Shown: positions 11,997 to 23,772 of the stretch, piece by piece
Layout of the letters: the number at the start of each line of letters is the position of its first letter
How positions within the stretch are numbered: position 1 is the first letter of the stretch
Assembly (NCBI GenBank): GCA_015657535.1
Contig: JADHZB010001536.1
Span: 62,001-126,000 of the forward strand
Direction of reading: 5' to 3'
Origin: Nephromyces sp. MM_2019
Lineage: Eukaryota; Apicomplexa; Aconoidasida; Nephromycida
Length of the DNA: 64,000 bases
Program-made: the position numbers and the translations under genes
The notes under the pieces: generated by a model
What the model saw: only the letters and a program-made list of their open reading frames with translations
What the model was told of the DNA's origin: nothing
Databases searched by the model: none

Positions 11997-14900
11997 GCGA
12001 GGGATCCCTATGAAATTGGGGAGGATCCTGAGTATGTTTGGTATTGTATCAGCTGCGGCCGTAAATATGGTATTTCTAATGGAAAATCGCCATGATATTG
12101 ATGTCATGACGCTATTGAGTTATCTTGCCAAGATTACTTGTAGGACGATTGGCATCATTAGAGAATGCATGTTGCGCTTATTGTATTTTACCTGTAATTA
12201 TCTTCTGATTCAGCATGCAAGGTTTGTTATCTGAACTAATAGATCTGTAATTATTGATGTTGAGTGGAGGCCTGAGCAGGCCTTCACTCAACATGTATTT
12301 CTATGATGGTTTTGTGCATACCGTGGTTGTAATAAATGTATCTTTATGGGCACCTGATGCTACGGGAGGTTCTCGTGGTGTGATTTAAGCTTCTTGTGGT
12401 TAAGTACATGTTTTTAATGCGCTTGTGTGGAGCAGTGCATTGAAAAATGTTCTCAGAAATTTATTTAGGTGTGGTACTTTTTTGTAGTCTGAGAGACCCA
12501 GCTCATCTCAGTCTAATGTATTGTTGGGTTCGATACGTGTGTATTAGTCTTTTTTTTGGCTATCTGTAGGCCTTCTAGCCTTCAGGTATAATCCTTTTAG
12601 TATTGACGTGCTTCTTTTGTGCTGCTTTCACCAGTCTTTTTGCCCATTCTTTTAATCAAACGTAAATTGATGAAGTGAAAGTTTTGGAGATGAAAGTTGC
12701 GCACTTTTTTCACTGGATTTTGTGTTAGGAAGCTCCCGAGTCTCGGTTGCACATATAGTGACCGTGCGGCACGTCACTAATGAATGTGTATTTGAAGACT
12801 GCTGATATCTAGATTCATGGTGTCTAGATGTGTCTATGACGAGTTCCTGTGCATACACTACTGTCTGCGGAGTGTCATAGTTACGCTTATCCTTGATTTC
12901 TACTGAACGGCACTTACTCTTTTTATCGGATAGTTTCTGAATACGTGATGTGCCTTTGCTCGCTCTGATATATGGAGCTATGAAATGGAGTATTTCTGTG
13001 CTCCTGTTATCCTTGAGAAGTGGTCAAGATATAATGAAAAACTCGTTGGATCCTCAGTATCGTTTAATTGGAGATAATTCAAGTACATGTGAATAGCAAG
13101 TTTGCAATGGAACGACGTATAGTGTCAGGATGGTATACTAAGCACTGGAACTACGAAAAAATAGGACCAAATAATCTGCAGTGGCTATCACACACGAACT
13201 TCAATTTTTTTCGTGCGATATTTCTCTAGCTCCTGATCCAACCTAGGAAGGGTTCAGTGCATAGGAACTACTTTGCTTTTGTTAATATATGCTTAACTTA
13301 ATAAGTTTAGTCGATTTCATGACGAACGGTAGAGGGGGGTTGTGCATTCCCATTGAATTGGAAATTTGATGATTTGCCTGTTTTCAGCGAATTTCTTACA
13401 AAAATTCTATTGTTCGTGTGGGATGTAAATAAGCCAATGCGAAGCGCCGCCACGATATGAATGCAACGTGCCGCTGGTATTTACGTTTTTTCAGCTTCAA
13501 TTTGGCCAGTCTGGCACACTGGATAGTCTTCACGAGTTTCAGCTTGATTGAACTGATTTTCACTGCTACTGAGCTGGGATAATAATGGTTACCGGCATGA
13601 TGTTTTGTTCGCAGCGGCTTAATGTTACATTTGAAATTTTACACTTGAAATTTTCTGTTGGTTTTTTGCATGGAGAGTTAACGATTGCTTAGTACCGCAC
13701 CTTTACGGAAGTTTCGCTGTGGCTCACGTTTATCATAAATTTCTTTCCAATGTACCTGCTACATATGAGCTCACCAGGTCTAGTTGCAGTAGGCGTTGCA
13801 TTGCCTGTCCTTACAAGTGGTATACAATGTGAGTAGCAGTGTTTGGGGCTGTATGAGCCGTTGGTAATTGAGTCACTTGTTTCCTGATGTGGGCTGAGAG
13901 CCTTGTAGCTAATGACGGATATAAGAAGCACCTAATGGCGGCTGCGCGATACACTAAGATTGCCTTGAGCCCCGTGGTGGCTGTGAATTATTGGTATGGA
14001 GCTTAACCCCATCTCCCAGGACTCAGGAAGCACCACCCTGTGTAGCTATGTTTGCAATGCATCGTGGGTAGGCTTTCACATTTGGTCGAATTCATTATTC
14101 TTGCTGCCGTTGATAGGATCCCTGCTAGATACAGCCCGAAACGGCATAAGTGTGATGGAAGTTAATCGAATGATTGGCTGGCGGTAGTCTGTAATCTGGG
14201 GAAGGCTTAGTATCTTTAGACTCGTGCACATTGTGCTTGTTGGGTCGGGGAGACTATGTTGTGAAGGCTTGAACAGTGAATATCCGCTACGCCGTGGGGA
14301 GGTGGTAGGTTATTTGTGGGCTCGAAGTTTATTTTCATTCTTCTCCTAGTGCATGGTTCTAGTGACCCGTTGGCGCAAATTTGCCTGGTTCGTAGGCAGA
14401 TGAGCTAAGGCTCTGTTCCTCATAGTTTGTGATGTCTTGAGACAAAACTGATTCGATTTTTGCCATCGCGTATTTCAAATACGGGATCCGGGTTAGCTTT
14501 TGAGAGTATTTACTACTGATCCTCACTATGCTCCGCTGACGGGTTCTTTAGCTTACTATGGAGGTTTGCATTGATATAACCTGAGAGGCCCAGGCCCATC
14601 AAAAACGTGCGATAGCCCCTTGTGTTGCTGCTGATGTTGTGGCTGCATGATTACCGATTGCATTTAGTGGTTAGTTTCAACATGGTGATAGGAAGGATAT
14701 CCCGTACCAAGAAAAGCGGGGAAATCCATGAGTCTTCGAAGGAACTTAGCAGAAATCCTGTTAAATAAAGAGGATCCGCCTTGAACCTCTCTTATACTAT
14801 CGTTCCTTAAGTGCAGCATTGCCCCTGAGGTGTACTTATTGCCGGTGGCTACCTTCAGCCACACATAACAGGGTAACACGGTGAGTTCTTTTTAAATACT

Positions 14901-16951
14901 AGTCCCTAGGTTGCTGAGCTTATTTCAGGAAGCGGGTATCGCTGAACGTAAGGTGTCCGCTGGCAACGTGTCCTCTTGCATTCCTTGCATGGGCGCTCAG
15001 GCCACATGTCAGAAACAGGCTGATGGTGGCAGTGTATGGGACATGGTATTATGAGTATGCCAGTCCACACTCTGGCTGACGTTAGCAGATGACTTCTGCG
15101 ACTCTAATAAATCTACTCCGATTTGCAAGCTGTTCTGAGCTCTACGCTTTTTAGGGGCGATAAAGTGGCAGTGACAAACGTTTTCAGTGCAACGGAAAAT
15201 ATTTTCGAATGAAAGGGTCCCTATAGCGTATAGGTTGAGCAACCTGTAAGGAATGATTGGCTTACCATGCAGGAACAGCTAATCACTGCATTCCGGAGGG
15301 CACACTAGGTGGGACCTTGGTATGATGACGTTGCATGCCCTCAGAGCATCTGCCCATTGGCGTCACCGCCACGGCGCATGGTCTTCGGGTACATTCCTAG
15401 ACTACGAATGATTTTCGTTTAGGCGGGGAACCGATAAGGCTGGTAGTACCTGCTGCATCGATATCAGCTGTTAATTTGATGAGCTGGCATAAATATGGAA
15501 TGATTCATGCCACCATACTATATCTCCATGCCCTGAAAGTTAAAAAGCGATATCGCAAATCCACGCTCCAAAGAGCGTAATCATTTATTGGAAAGCAGCC
15601 CGTCCCCCATCGAATTATCAGAAGAAGCCGGCAATCTGTGAACCTCGCTTCGCGGTTACCTTCCATGGAGCGTTCACGGGTAATCCTTTGCTACGAGGTG
15701 TCTTTTCTCACCGCTTCCTCTTCCATGCTGAATTTAGTTGCGCACCTTCGCTCATCTCATCATGTTACAGAATTATAGTCCAGATTACCTGTGGAAAACA
15801 GATGCTTACACAGCTTCAGGATAAATTTATAAAGAAATTAAGACTCATTAATATTATTTTAAAAGAGGTCTCGCTAACTTTACGAAAAAGCTAAATCCCA
15901 ACCGAACGACCTCGCCACTTCGTAGCATCATCTCAGCTTTGAAGTTGCTATAGTGATTTTTAGATGATTGCTGCGAATAATTAAGCACTTCGTTCACGGC
16001 ACGCTAAATTTCTATAATTCCCGATATGTATTTACTGCGATGTAGCGTGGAGTAGGAACTCAATCTTTCTTCTGAATTTTTTTGTTGTTGAGATGCTTAT
16101 GTAAAGTAGTTCGCACCCTCACTGCTAATATTGCTTACCAGATGTGTCCACGAATGGCGCCAGTTTCAATGTACTAGGAAAATTTCGCGCTGCGAGTAAT
16201 CAGAACCTTTCTCTTGTATATGCTTCCCTCTCTCAGTAGTAGACGAAAAATGATTTTCCTCCTTAAAGCTAGCCATAAAGAGTGCGGTGGACTGAACCTA
16301 GAGAAAGCTTCAAAAAGTACATGCCGACGAAGTGTATATAAAATTACAGTATAAGGAGTTGAAATCGGTGTTGAATCAACATCTGACCCTCTAGCCACAG
16401 ATTCTGTTGAGTCGGCTTGCTGAACTCGCGCACTAGGAATAAGGGTAGCTGCAAGAGTATTAGAAATATGGAACCCAGATGCCTGAATATGGATATATTT
16501 TTCGAACTATAATTAGTTTCCTACCCTTCTGGAGATGTGCAAGGTTCATGGATCACTTAGAGAAAATCAATATTGTGAATTCGAACTAATATCGAGCTCG
16601 ATGACACACTAAGCTGCATTAACGCTTCATGTGGGCCATACTTGACACTCCGTATACCTGCAATGCGTGCGTTTTTTAATGATTCCAGCAGTTTAGTTCG
16701 CTTATTCAGCTCAGTTCCTGCAGCGTGTACTTGCAGATAACCACCCTTTCTTCATCGTGGATATTTGTGTCGATTTTGTGTGATTTGTGCAGGCAATATC
16801 CCTGTAGAGCCCATTGGCAGAAAAACCTATAGCTGCTTCGCGACATCGACTTAAAGGGAGGTACTCACCGCAGATATGTTTGTATGTTAGCCCCACCATA
16901 CATGTAGGAAAACATGCGAGGTGTCCTGACAATGTGGATACATTAGTAAAG
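11997..16951. other. Spacer between aldolase and the PP2C gene
   Basis: The first ~1.3 kb is T-rich and probably includes the aldolase 3' untranslated region, with a strong stem-loop at 12257-12294. From about 13.3 to 16.8 kb the sequence is balanced in composition and I find no supported gene, RNA or mobile element. An open frame running from 16808 into the PP2C first exon could be an upstream part of that gene, but it has no ATG before 16952. Confidence 0.4.
12257..12294 (+). other. Strong stem-loop 260 nt downstream of the aldolase stop codon
   Basis: Two 17-nt arms (12257-12273 and 12278-12294) are complementary at 16 positions; the remaining pair is a G.U wobble in + strand RNA. The loop is GAGC. 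The arm reads ATGTTGAGTGGAGGCCT. The position fits a 3' untranslated or transcript-end element of aldolase, but a small foldback repeat is equally possible from the sequence alone. Confidence 0.7.
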
Positions 16952-19900
16952 ATGCAACATCTCAATGGCATCCTGCGCAGCATAGTTAATGTCCCAACTT
17001 TAGAAATGCCTGAGTTAAGGCCAATGGAAGGTTTGGCATTCTGTGCTGCCGGTTTCTCACTTCAGCATCCACTGAAAAAACTGCATGGAGAGGCAGCAGA
17101 GAACGCAGACGCCTTCGTTTCTGATCGAAAGGTTCGATTTTCCAGAATACAAGACAATGGAAAATTAGCTGCATGATGGCGAAGGGCAATGCTACACAGC
17201 CCGAGTATACTAAGCTACCAACAACATTTAGTGAACAAATTGGACACTTTTAATCCTATAATATTAAGAAGCTTACATTTTTTTGATGAGTTTATAAAAA
17301 AAGTACCTTCGATGATGCGATTTATGAATTAATTCTACTTGCTACGAGATTCTTGGGTTCTTTAAGTCGTCGAAATAATTAATTACGCGTGCTCAATAGC
17401 TTCTCGTGTCCGGAATCAGTTTAGCCTTCACGGCATACTTACTAATAAAAAAAATGCAAAAGCTATAGGAATTCCATCTAGTAACTAATTGAAGACATTA
17501 TTTACATCGACATCAACACGATATTACCAGCAGTTAAGATAGCATCATTGCATGCCTTAGTGAAACCTACTACTAGCTCGTAGCACTTCATTGTTTACGT
17601 AGCAGCTCTGAGATATCTTATCCATGCAACCAAAAATAAGTTGTCTCGCTCGTTTTCTTGCAGCTACTTGCTATCGCAGACGGAGTTAGCTGTGTCCAGC
17701 TGGAAGGCGTAGATCCTCGAGACTTGCCAATAGAGCTCCTAAAAAATTGTCAATCACTACATGACGGTTTCTGCAAGGATAAGAACCTTTTTACAGAGCA
17801 GTGTAAAACGCTGTTTACTACATGTAACATCCCATACGACAATGAAGACTGGCCTAAGCATTTACTCTCCCGAGCTGCAGCACAGTGCAAGAGCTTGGGA
17901 TCTTCCACCTGTTTAGCTGTTGGTATAGACTCTCTAAATTACTTATGGTCGGTTAATATAGGAGATTCACAAATGATGCAGCTAAGAAGAAATTCAAAAG
18001 AAATTGAACACACAGCTTCATCATCGGTATTTACGAAGAAAGACAAGGATTCCTTTTGCGGAGTCACAAATATATCGTTATCTTCTACAGCAATTCATAC
18101 AGGATGGGAAAATATTGAGGAAGGAGTTTACTCTATAGTTAGGCGGACACGCGCTCAGCAGCACTTCTTCAACTGTCCCTTCCAAGTAACCAGGATGCTC
18201 GATCTCGATTGTTCATATTCCGAGGTTTTAAGAAGAGTTCAGTTAACTAGTGAAATGGCAAAAAGCGAGCTTCTCCTTGGAGATCTTATAATCGTAGGGA
18301 CTGATGGGCTTTTTGATAATTTGTTTGATCACGAAATCGTGAGGCTTGTGAACGAGGCAAGCCTTACTATGACAGATTCCGGCATTGAACCAATGTCACA
18401 GCCGAAAATATTGGCTGAAAAGCTTGTGCAGGTATGAAAGGTTATTTTCAAGCTAATACAAACAGTGAATGTGACAAATGCATTAGCATTTGAAGTAGGA
18501 CTAGAGCAAATCAACAAGGGTGTCAGAGGCCAAGATAAGCGGCATAATTAAGTGCTCTCAGCCTTTTATATACGTGACACCGAACTTACGGCTGGTAGAT
18601 GTACTGTGGAAGTAAAATGCGGCCGATGAATGAATATAAATGCGCCAAGCCTATCGGTATCCACTAAGTTGTTCGAAAGCTTAGGAGTATTTGAAATGGC
18701 AAGGCAATGGTTCTCACAATCTTTTCTCAATCAAGTTACACAGAATTTACATGCATTGGTGTAATGCTACGCTTCGGCTAGCTCCTTACAGCATTAAAGA
18801 GATACTTTTATAGACCTTCAGATGTGTTATGCATAGTACTCAATTTTTGTAAAGAAATCCTTAGGCATTATTTTTCGACTGAAACTCTCGAAATTTAACG
18901 CAAAAGCAACTCATATTATTATTTTTTCTTTATTGCCCCTGATCTGAACTGGCTGTTATCTCAAGTCTCCTGTCACCTGACTTTTTTCCGTCAGCGAGCC
19001 ATCGCAGCTGTTTATCCTAGGCGAAAGGCAGAGGGATGTCAGTCAGTGACTCCTTTTTCAAAGGCTGCGTTGAATTCACTTGGTCGGCGGATTTCTGGGG
19101 GGAAACCTGATGATACTACAGCCGTAGTAGCTTTGGTTGTAGCAGATGGTAGCAATAGTCAAGATTTAATGCCAGGTCCAATTAATAATATTTCCAATTC
19201 ATGGGATCCTCTAGCCAGTATAAAGAAGGAGTCATGCATATCGCTAGCAGGTCCACATGATATCACTCAAACTAAGATTCCGCTTGAAGTCACAATTCAG
19301 GGAAGAAATACGGGAGAAAAACGCATTTCTCGCGTATTTGAAGGTGCTTCAATGCATCAGGATAATTCAAAATTAATGGGTGAGCATCTTGCTAAAGATC
19401 AAAAGTCTCAGGAGTCGCGAAATGTGTCCTCCGGTAGGTACAAAGTATTTTCCTGCACATCTTCCCTCGTTGCCCCAGGGGCCCGCCTCAGACACGAGGG
19501 ATCATGCAACGCGTCGCCAGACCCAGAGGAAATTCACGAAGTAGCCAATGTGGAAACAGTAAGTCCAATCAGCGCAAATGATATCGCAAGTGTCGGACCA
19601 CGTCACATTGGGACAATATTTAAACTTCCTGAACCAGCACAAGCCGCTAACAAAGACTTGCAAAAGAGGATAGAGCATTTATGTACTCGTGCGACTGGCA
19701 AAACAAACTTTAAAGTATTCCTAAGCAGGAGCCCCGAAAAAGATCAAACTGCTTTTGCACATTCCTTCCCAAATAATTCGTCATCAAGTGAACATGCAGC
19801 ATATCTTGGTGGATTGAAAATTTCACAGGAGGTCATGGCCGGGGGTGATAATGGAGACGTAAAAAACTGCGTACGGGATGAAGTGAGCGCTAATACAAAC

Positions 19901-20780
19901 CAGAAGACTAGCCCTGCCCTGCCTCACTCGGAGATTAAAACTACAGAGAAATTACCAGAGCAGGTAGACGAGACACCTTTCGAAAGGAATAATATACGTG
20001 AAGAATCTTCGAAACCTGATCTTTTCAAGCAACGGAAACTAGAAGAATCTGACATAGGCACACAAATTGTCGATGGACCTGATAAAGGGGATTCCCAAGA
20101 GTTGGCAAACCATGAAATGGACGGTAAATAAGCCGTGCAAGAAAAACTTTTTGCTTGATGGAGCAAAGCTTCGTAATTCGATAAAATTCTGAAACTTAAA
20201 CTTGTTTCCACGTAACTAGAAAAACCTAGCGGGCAAGAGCGATTATATTTTCTTGGCATGGAGAATGTTTAAGTATATTCTTGAACAACAGCTTGCCCCA
20301 TCAGGAAATTACTATTACTATTTGTTGTAACCAATGAGGCGTATAGCTACTTTTTCATATGTTGGGAACCCCAATAGCTACTTATTACTAGGAATACTAG
20401 ACAGAAAATATCTCATGTTTCTTAGCCGTACAATATATTTTTACCGTTCGCATGCTACAAAATTATTATATCCTCTAAGGTTAAGTCGATGGCATTACCT
20501 TGAAATATCTTCTGCACTGTGCTTCTTTTATGGATATTGACTTATGCTATAAGAAATAACTTTTGGAATTTTTCTAGGATTACGTGACTATCCTCATGTA
20601 CTTCGAGATATAACGGGACGCTCATCCATGTGGCTTAAACGCGATGCCCCTCAGCCCCCCAGCGGAAAAGATAGTAGCAACGATGCTTATTCAGTGCAAA
20701 AAGCAGACAAAAAATTATTGCACGCGTCTATAATTCCCGTGTTGGATGAAGCCCTACAGTTTATTAAAGAGTATGGATGA
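16952..20780 (+). CDS. PP2C-family phosphatase, PTC7-like, with long disordered C-terminal tail
   Basis: A metal-dependent Ser/Thr phosphatase of the PTC7/PPTC7 branch. Proposed exons: 16952-17131, 17664-18431, 18995-20123, 20578-20780, giving 759 aa. Exon 1 holds FCAAGFSLQHP and GEAAENADAFVSD, the PTC7-type 'HP..K..G.DA.FV' opening. Exon 2 has the first metal motif LLAIADGVSCV, SLGSSTCLAVG, NIGDSQMMQLR, the PTC7 signature QQHFFNCPFQ and GTDGLFDNLFDHEIV. Exon 3 completes the domain with ISGGKPDDTTAVVALV. The metal-binding aspartates (ADG, TDG, PDD) are all present, so activity is likely. From about residue 370 a polar, low-complexity tail of ~390 residues has no family counterpart; PTC7 proteins usually end near the PDD motif. 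Exon 4 was added because it follows TTTTTCTAG, keeps phase with donor G|GTAAAT at 20124, and stays open for 66 codons; without it the protein stops at 20131. In yeast and animals PTC7 acts at mitochondria; location here is unknown. The first ATG of exon 1 was taken as the start. Confidence 0.85.
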
Positions 20781-23772
20781 AGCCGACAGCTTCTATGCTT
20801 GTTTGGGAAGAGAAGGTGGCGTAGCAAAGGGGGTAGTAGGAGAAAGCGGATTTAGTCGCGAGCAGTGCAATGATGTCAACCAGAAAAGCCGCAGAAATTC
20901 AATAAGCTGTGGGATCGTATATTCGAAGACTTGTGTTTCTGTTGGAAGCGGGTAGCTGGCTGTATCATATCTGAGTAGTTTGAAACACATTATACCATAG
21001 AATGCCTTAAAAAAAATCTAAGCCCAGTATACAGGTCTAAATATTGTGTTAGAAATATATCACAAAACTATCGTGGCCTTGATCAGCAGGCCTTTATGCC
21101 AGGGGGGAAACTCAACTATCACAGTTCTATAGGCATATGTGATGCAGCATACAAAAGCTTGCAGTGATTCTTTGATAACCACTTAAGGTTGAAAATACAT
21201 AGCGCCTTGTAGCAATTCGATGCGGTCTACGCGTCGGACGGGACAAAGATGTTGATGGAAAATTTTTTCATTCTATATGGAATAAACTATGTCTAGATTG
21301 CTTTACTGTATGAACTTAATATGAACTCAGATAATACGGCAAAAGCTACGGCACTGCTGAAACTGCTACGGCATGCCTAGTTCTCAAGTAATGTACGTTC
21401 CTTACAAGTGTTCTCCTCCTAGTGTTAACCTCGTTTCCTTCGGCAGAACGTCATGATATCTGAAATATATTTTTTCTCTCTGATGTGAAGTTTAGAATAT
21501 TAAAATCACATGTACTGTAATCTTAATTTTGGCACACACACTCTGGTGCCAAGTCTGACAGGCGAAAAGAAATGTTTGTGGTGTATTCATCGGATGATAG
21601 CAAGCAGTATTGATAAGGCCGCTATGGCTACTTGTTAATTTCAAATCGTCTCTTTTCATAAATACTGTGCTCCATGCGGATGGAGTCCACCTATCGTCCC
21701 TGTTCTGCTCATTAACTTCGGGCTTAATAGTTAATTGTTACCTCACAGTATATCACATATTGAAACTCTTGCATTTTTTTTGGTATGCGTAATCTCAACT
21801 GTCCCAGTTAATTTGGGACAATCAGAGACGATCATCCCTTGCCGCTAGCAGGACACGACGTGCCTTTTAGTTATGAATAGAATGATGTCGAGACTTTATA
21901 CTCGCTCAAATTAGCATTCTCAAGCAGCTATTTTGCGGGACGAACCACAGTTACAAAACACTTGGGTTTTCTGTCTGCCGAAGCATATTGTATATGCAAT
22001 AGCTTTGCATTCAGTTTCTTCTCCTAGGATTCTTGCCTTGAGGCTACGTGGCTAGAGTAGCCCATGTCTACTCAAATAAGAATCACGAAGCCTACCCTCT
22101 TTCCTTCGTAGAAACCATTTGAATTCAATTTATAATCTTAAGAGGCGATTCATAGAATTAACTTTGCTAAGGTAGGTTACTAAAATAATACCAAATAAGT
22201 TTACGCCATTAATGCATTGGGTCTCTCTCTCCCTTTCAAGCAAGCGCTGAGATAAAGGTGAGACAGGGGACGATGTGAGGCCGCCTCATTGGTACCAACG
22301 CACAGTTAATAGCATATATCCTTTTCTCAAAACCGCAGTATGAAAAGCTTTTCCTGTCATGGAACTTGCAAGTTGAGCATCTCAACTAGTTTTTCAGTAT
22401 TAGCTGCGAGAAAGCTGCTGAATGCCCATAGCTCTATACGCTGCGGCATGCCCATGTCTCTATACAGTATGATAATAGATTTCCATCAAGATATTCGTAA
22501 CAAAGAAGGTCAACTCTTGTATACAATGTGCTACAGCAATAGGATAACCACGGAGTTTTGGTGCCGTATATGCCATCTACTCAGATTTTCCCTCTGGGTC
22601 TTCAAGCAACTGCAATCTTGGTGTCATTTTTAAGAGCCGACAAGGTCACATGGAGATGCAAGCTGTTGCGGGCTCATTCATTAAGCTTGGACTACTGTAG
22701 TTGAACTTTTTCTTGTTTGGACTTTTCGCGGATATTGCTCTTGATGAGCAAACTACTCTTCAAGTATCTAATTTGTGGTCCCTCACTGGCATCTTCACTT
22801 CTATTTCATCGCGCGGAACCCTCTCCGTAAATGCTTTCCGGGAGGCGTATGGGACTGGCTAACGCACCCACCCCTAGCAAATTACCCCTGCTTTTGTCAA
22901 AACCAGTTTCATCATATTTAACATTGGGTTTTTCAAGACGAGAGCTTTTAATGCATGTTTAGCCGCTTCTGCTGCAAAAATTGCTTTAAGCACTCCTTGC
23001 TGCTACTATTACATACGCTGTCCTTTTGTGCATTCGTTGGGATTCATTTTTCAATACAGATTCTGCGCAGATATCTGCGTATGACACTTTATATTTGCTC
23101 GAGCTACACAGTCCTCGACCTGTGTAATTTGGACCAAGGCTTGAGGATTCGAATGATACACTTCCATTAGCTGCTGTTCTAGATATTTAGTGCTTTATTT
23201 GGAGCTGCTTAGAATTTGATTAGCTGTAGCACCTGTAGCAAATGCAGAGGCTTTTTTGTGGTCTTCAGAATATTCTTGTATTACTTTGAAGAAGGGTGCT
23301 AAGCCAGTATTTCTTCATGAATGCACGACCGTTGGTTAAAATTTGCTGGTTGTTTGCGCATGATTATACCAGGCAGGAAGATGTCTGGCATTTTCTGCGA
23401 CTCTGGATTGATTGTCAGCACTTTTTGGCTGCCTTGTCTGCCTGGTATAATCTCTTCATAATCCCGGTGGTATATAGTTAACTTCGTAACTAAGAAAGTA
23501 CAAGCTGTAGACTGTAAACTTCTCTGGTCCTGCATATTTCTCATTGAACTGATGTATCACCCTGACACACTTTTGAATGTAAACACTAAGAATTTCTGTG
23601 GCGGTATAGAACTTAGCTTTTGAATTTTAGGTGCGCTCTGTTCACTCTTGGGCGAATTGATTCTCCCCTTGTTACTCTCACCTGGTAACTAAAGAGAAAG
23701 TGAGCCTTTTTTGGCCTTTATTTTGTGTGTTATTCTTTCCTGGCCCATAGCTGTGTGTTTAATGTGCCCTTA
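20781..23772. other. Spacer between the PP2C gene and the exosome gene
   Basis: No gene is supported. Composition becomes T-rich on the + strand from about 22.2 kb towards the exosome gene. An inverted repeat lies at 23362-23452. Open frames of 60-97 codons lack motifs and are probably chance. Confidence 0.4.
23362..23452. repeat. 15-bp perfect inverted repeat spanning 91 bp
   Basis: GATTATACCAGGCAG at 23362-23376 is matched exactly by its reverse complement CTGCCTGGTATAATC at 23438-23452, with 61 bp between. It sits about 320 bp upstream of the exosome-subunit start codon. No target-site duplication is obvious at the outer edges. Confidence 0.7.

Noticed and set aside
20746..20955. 69-codon frame MKPYSLLKSMDEADSF... 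on the + strand
   Set aside because: It overlaps the proposed last exon of the phosphatase in another frame, and that exon explains the region better.
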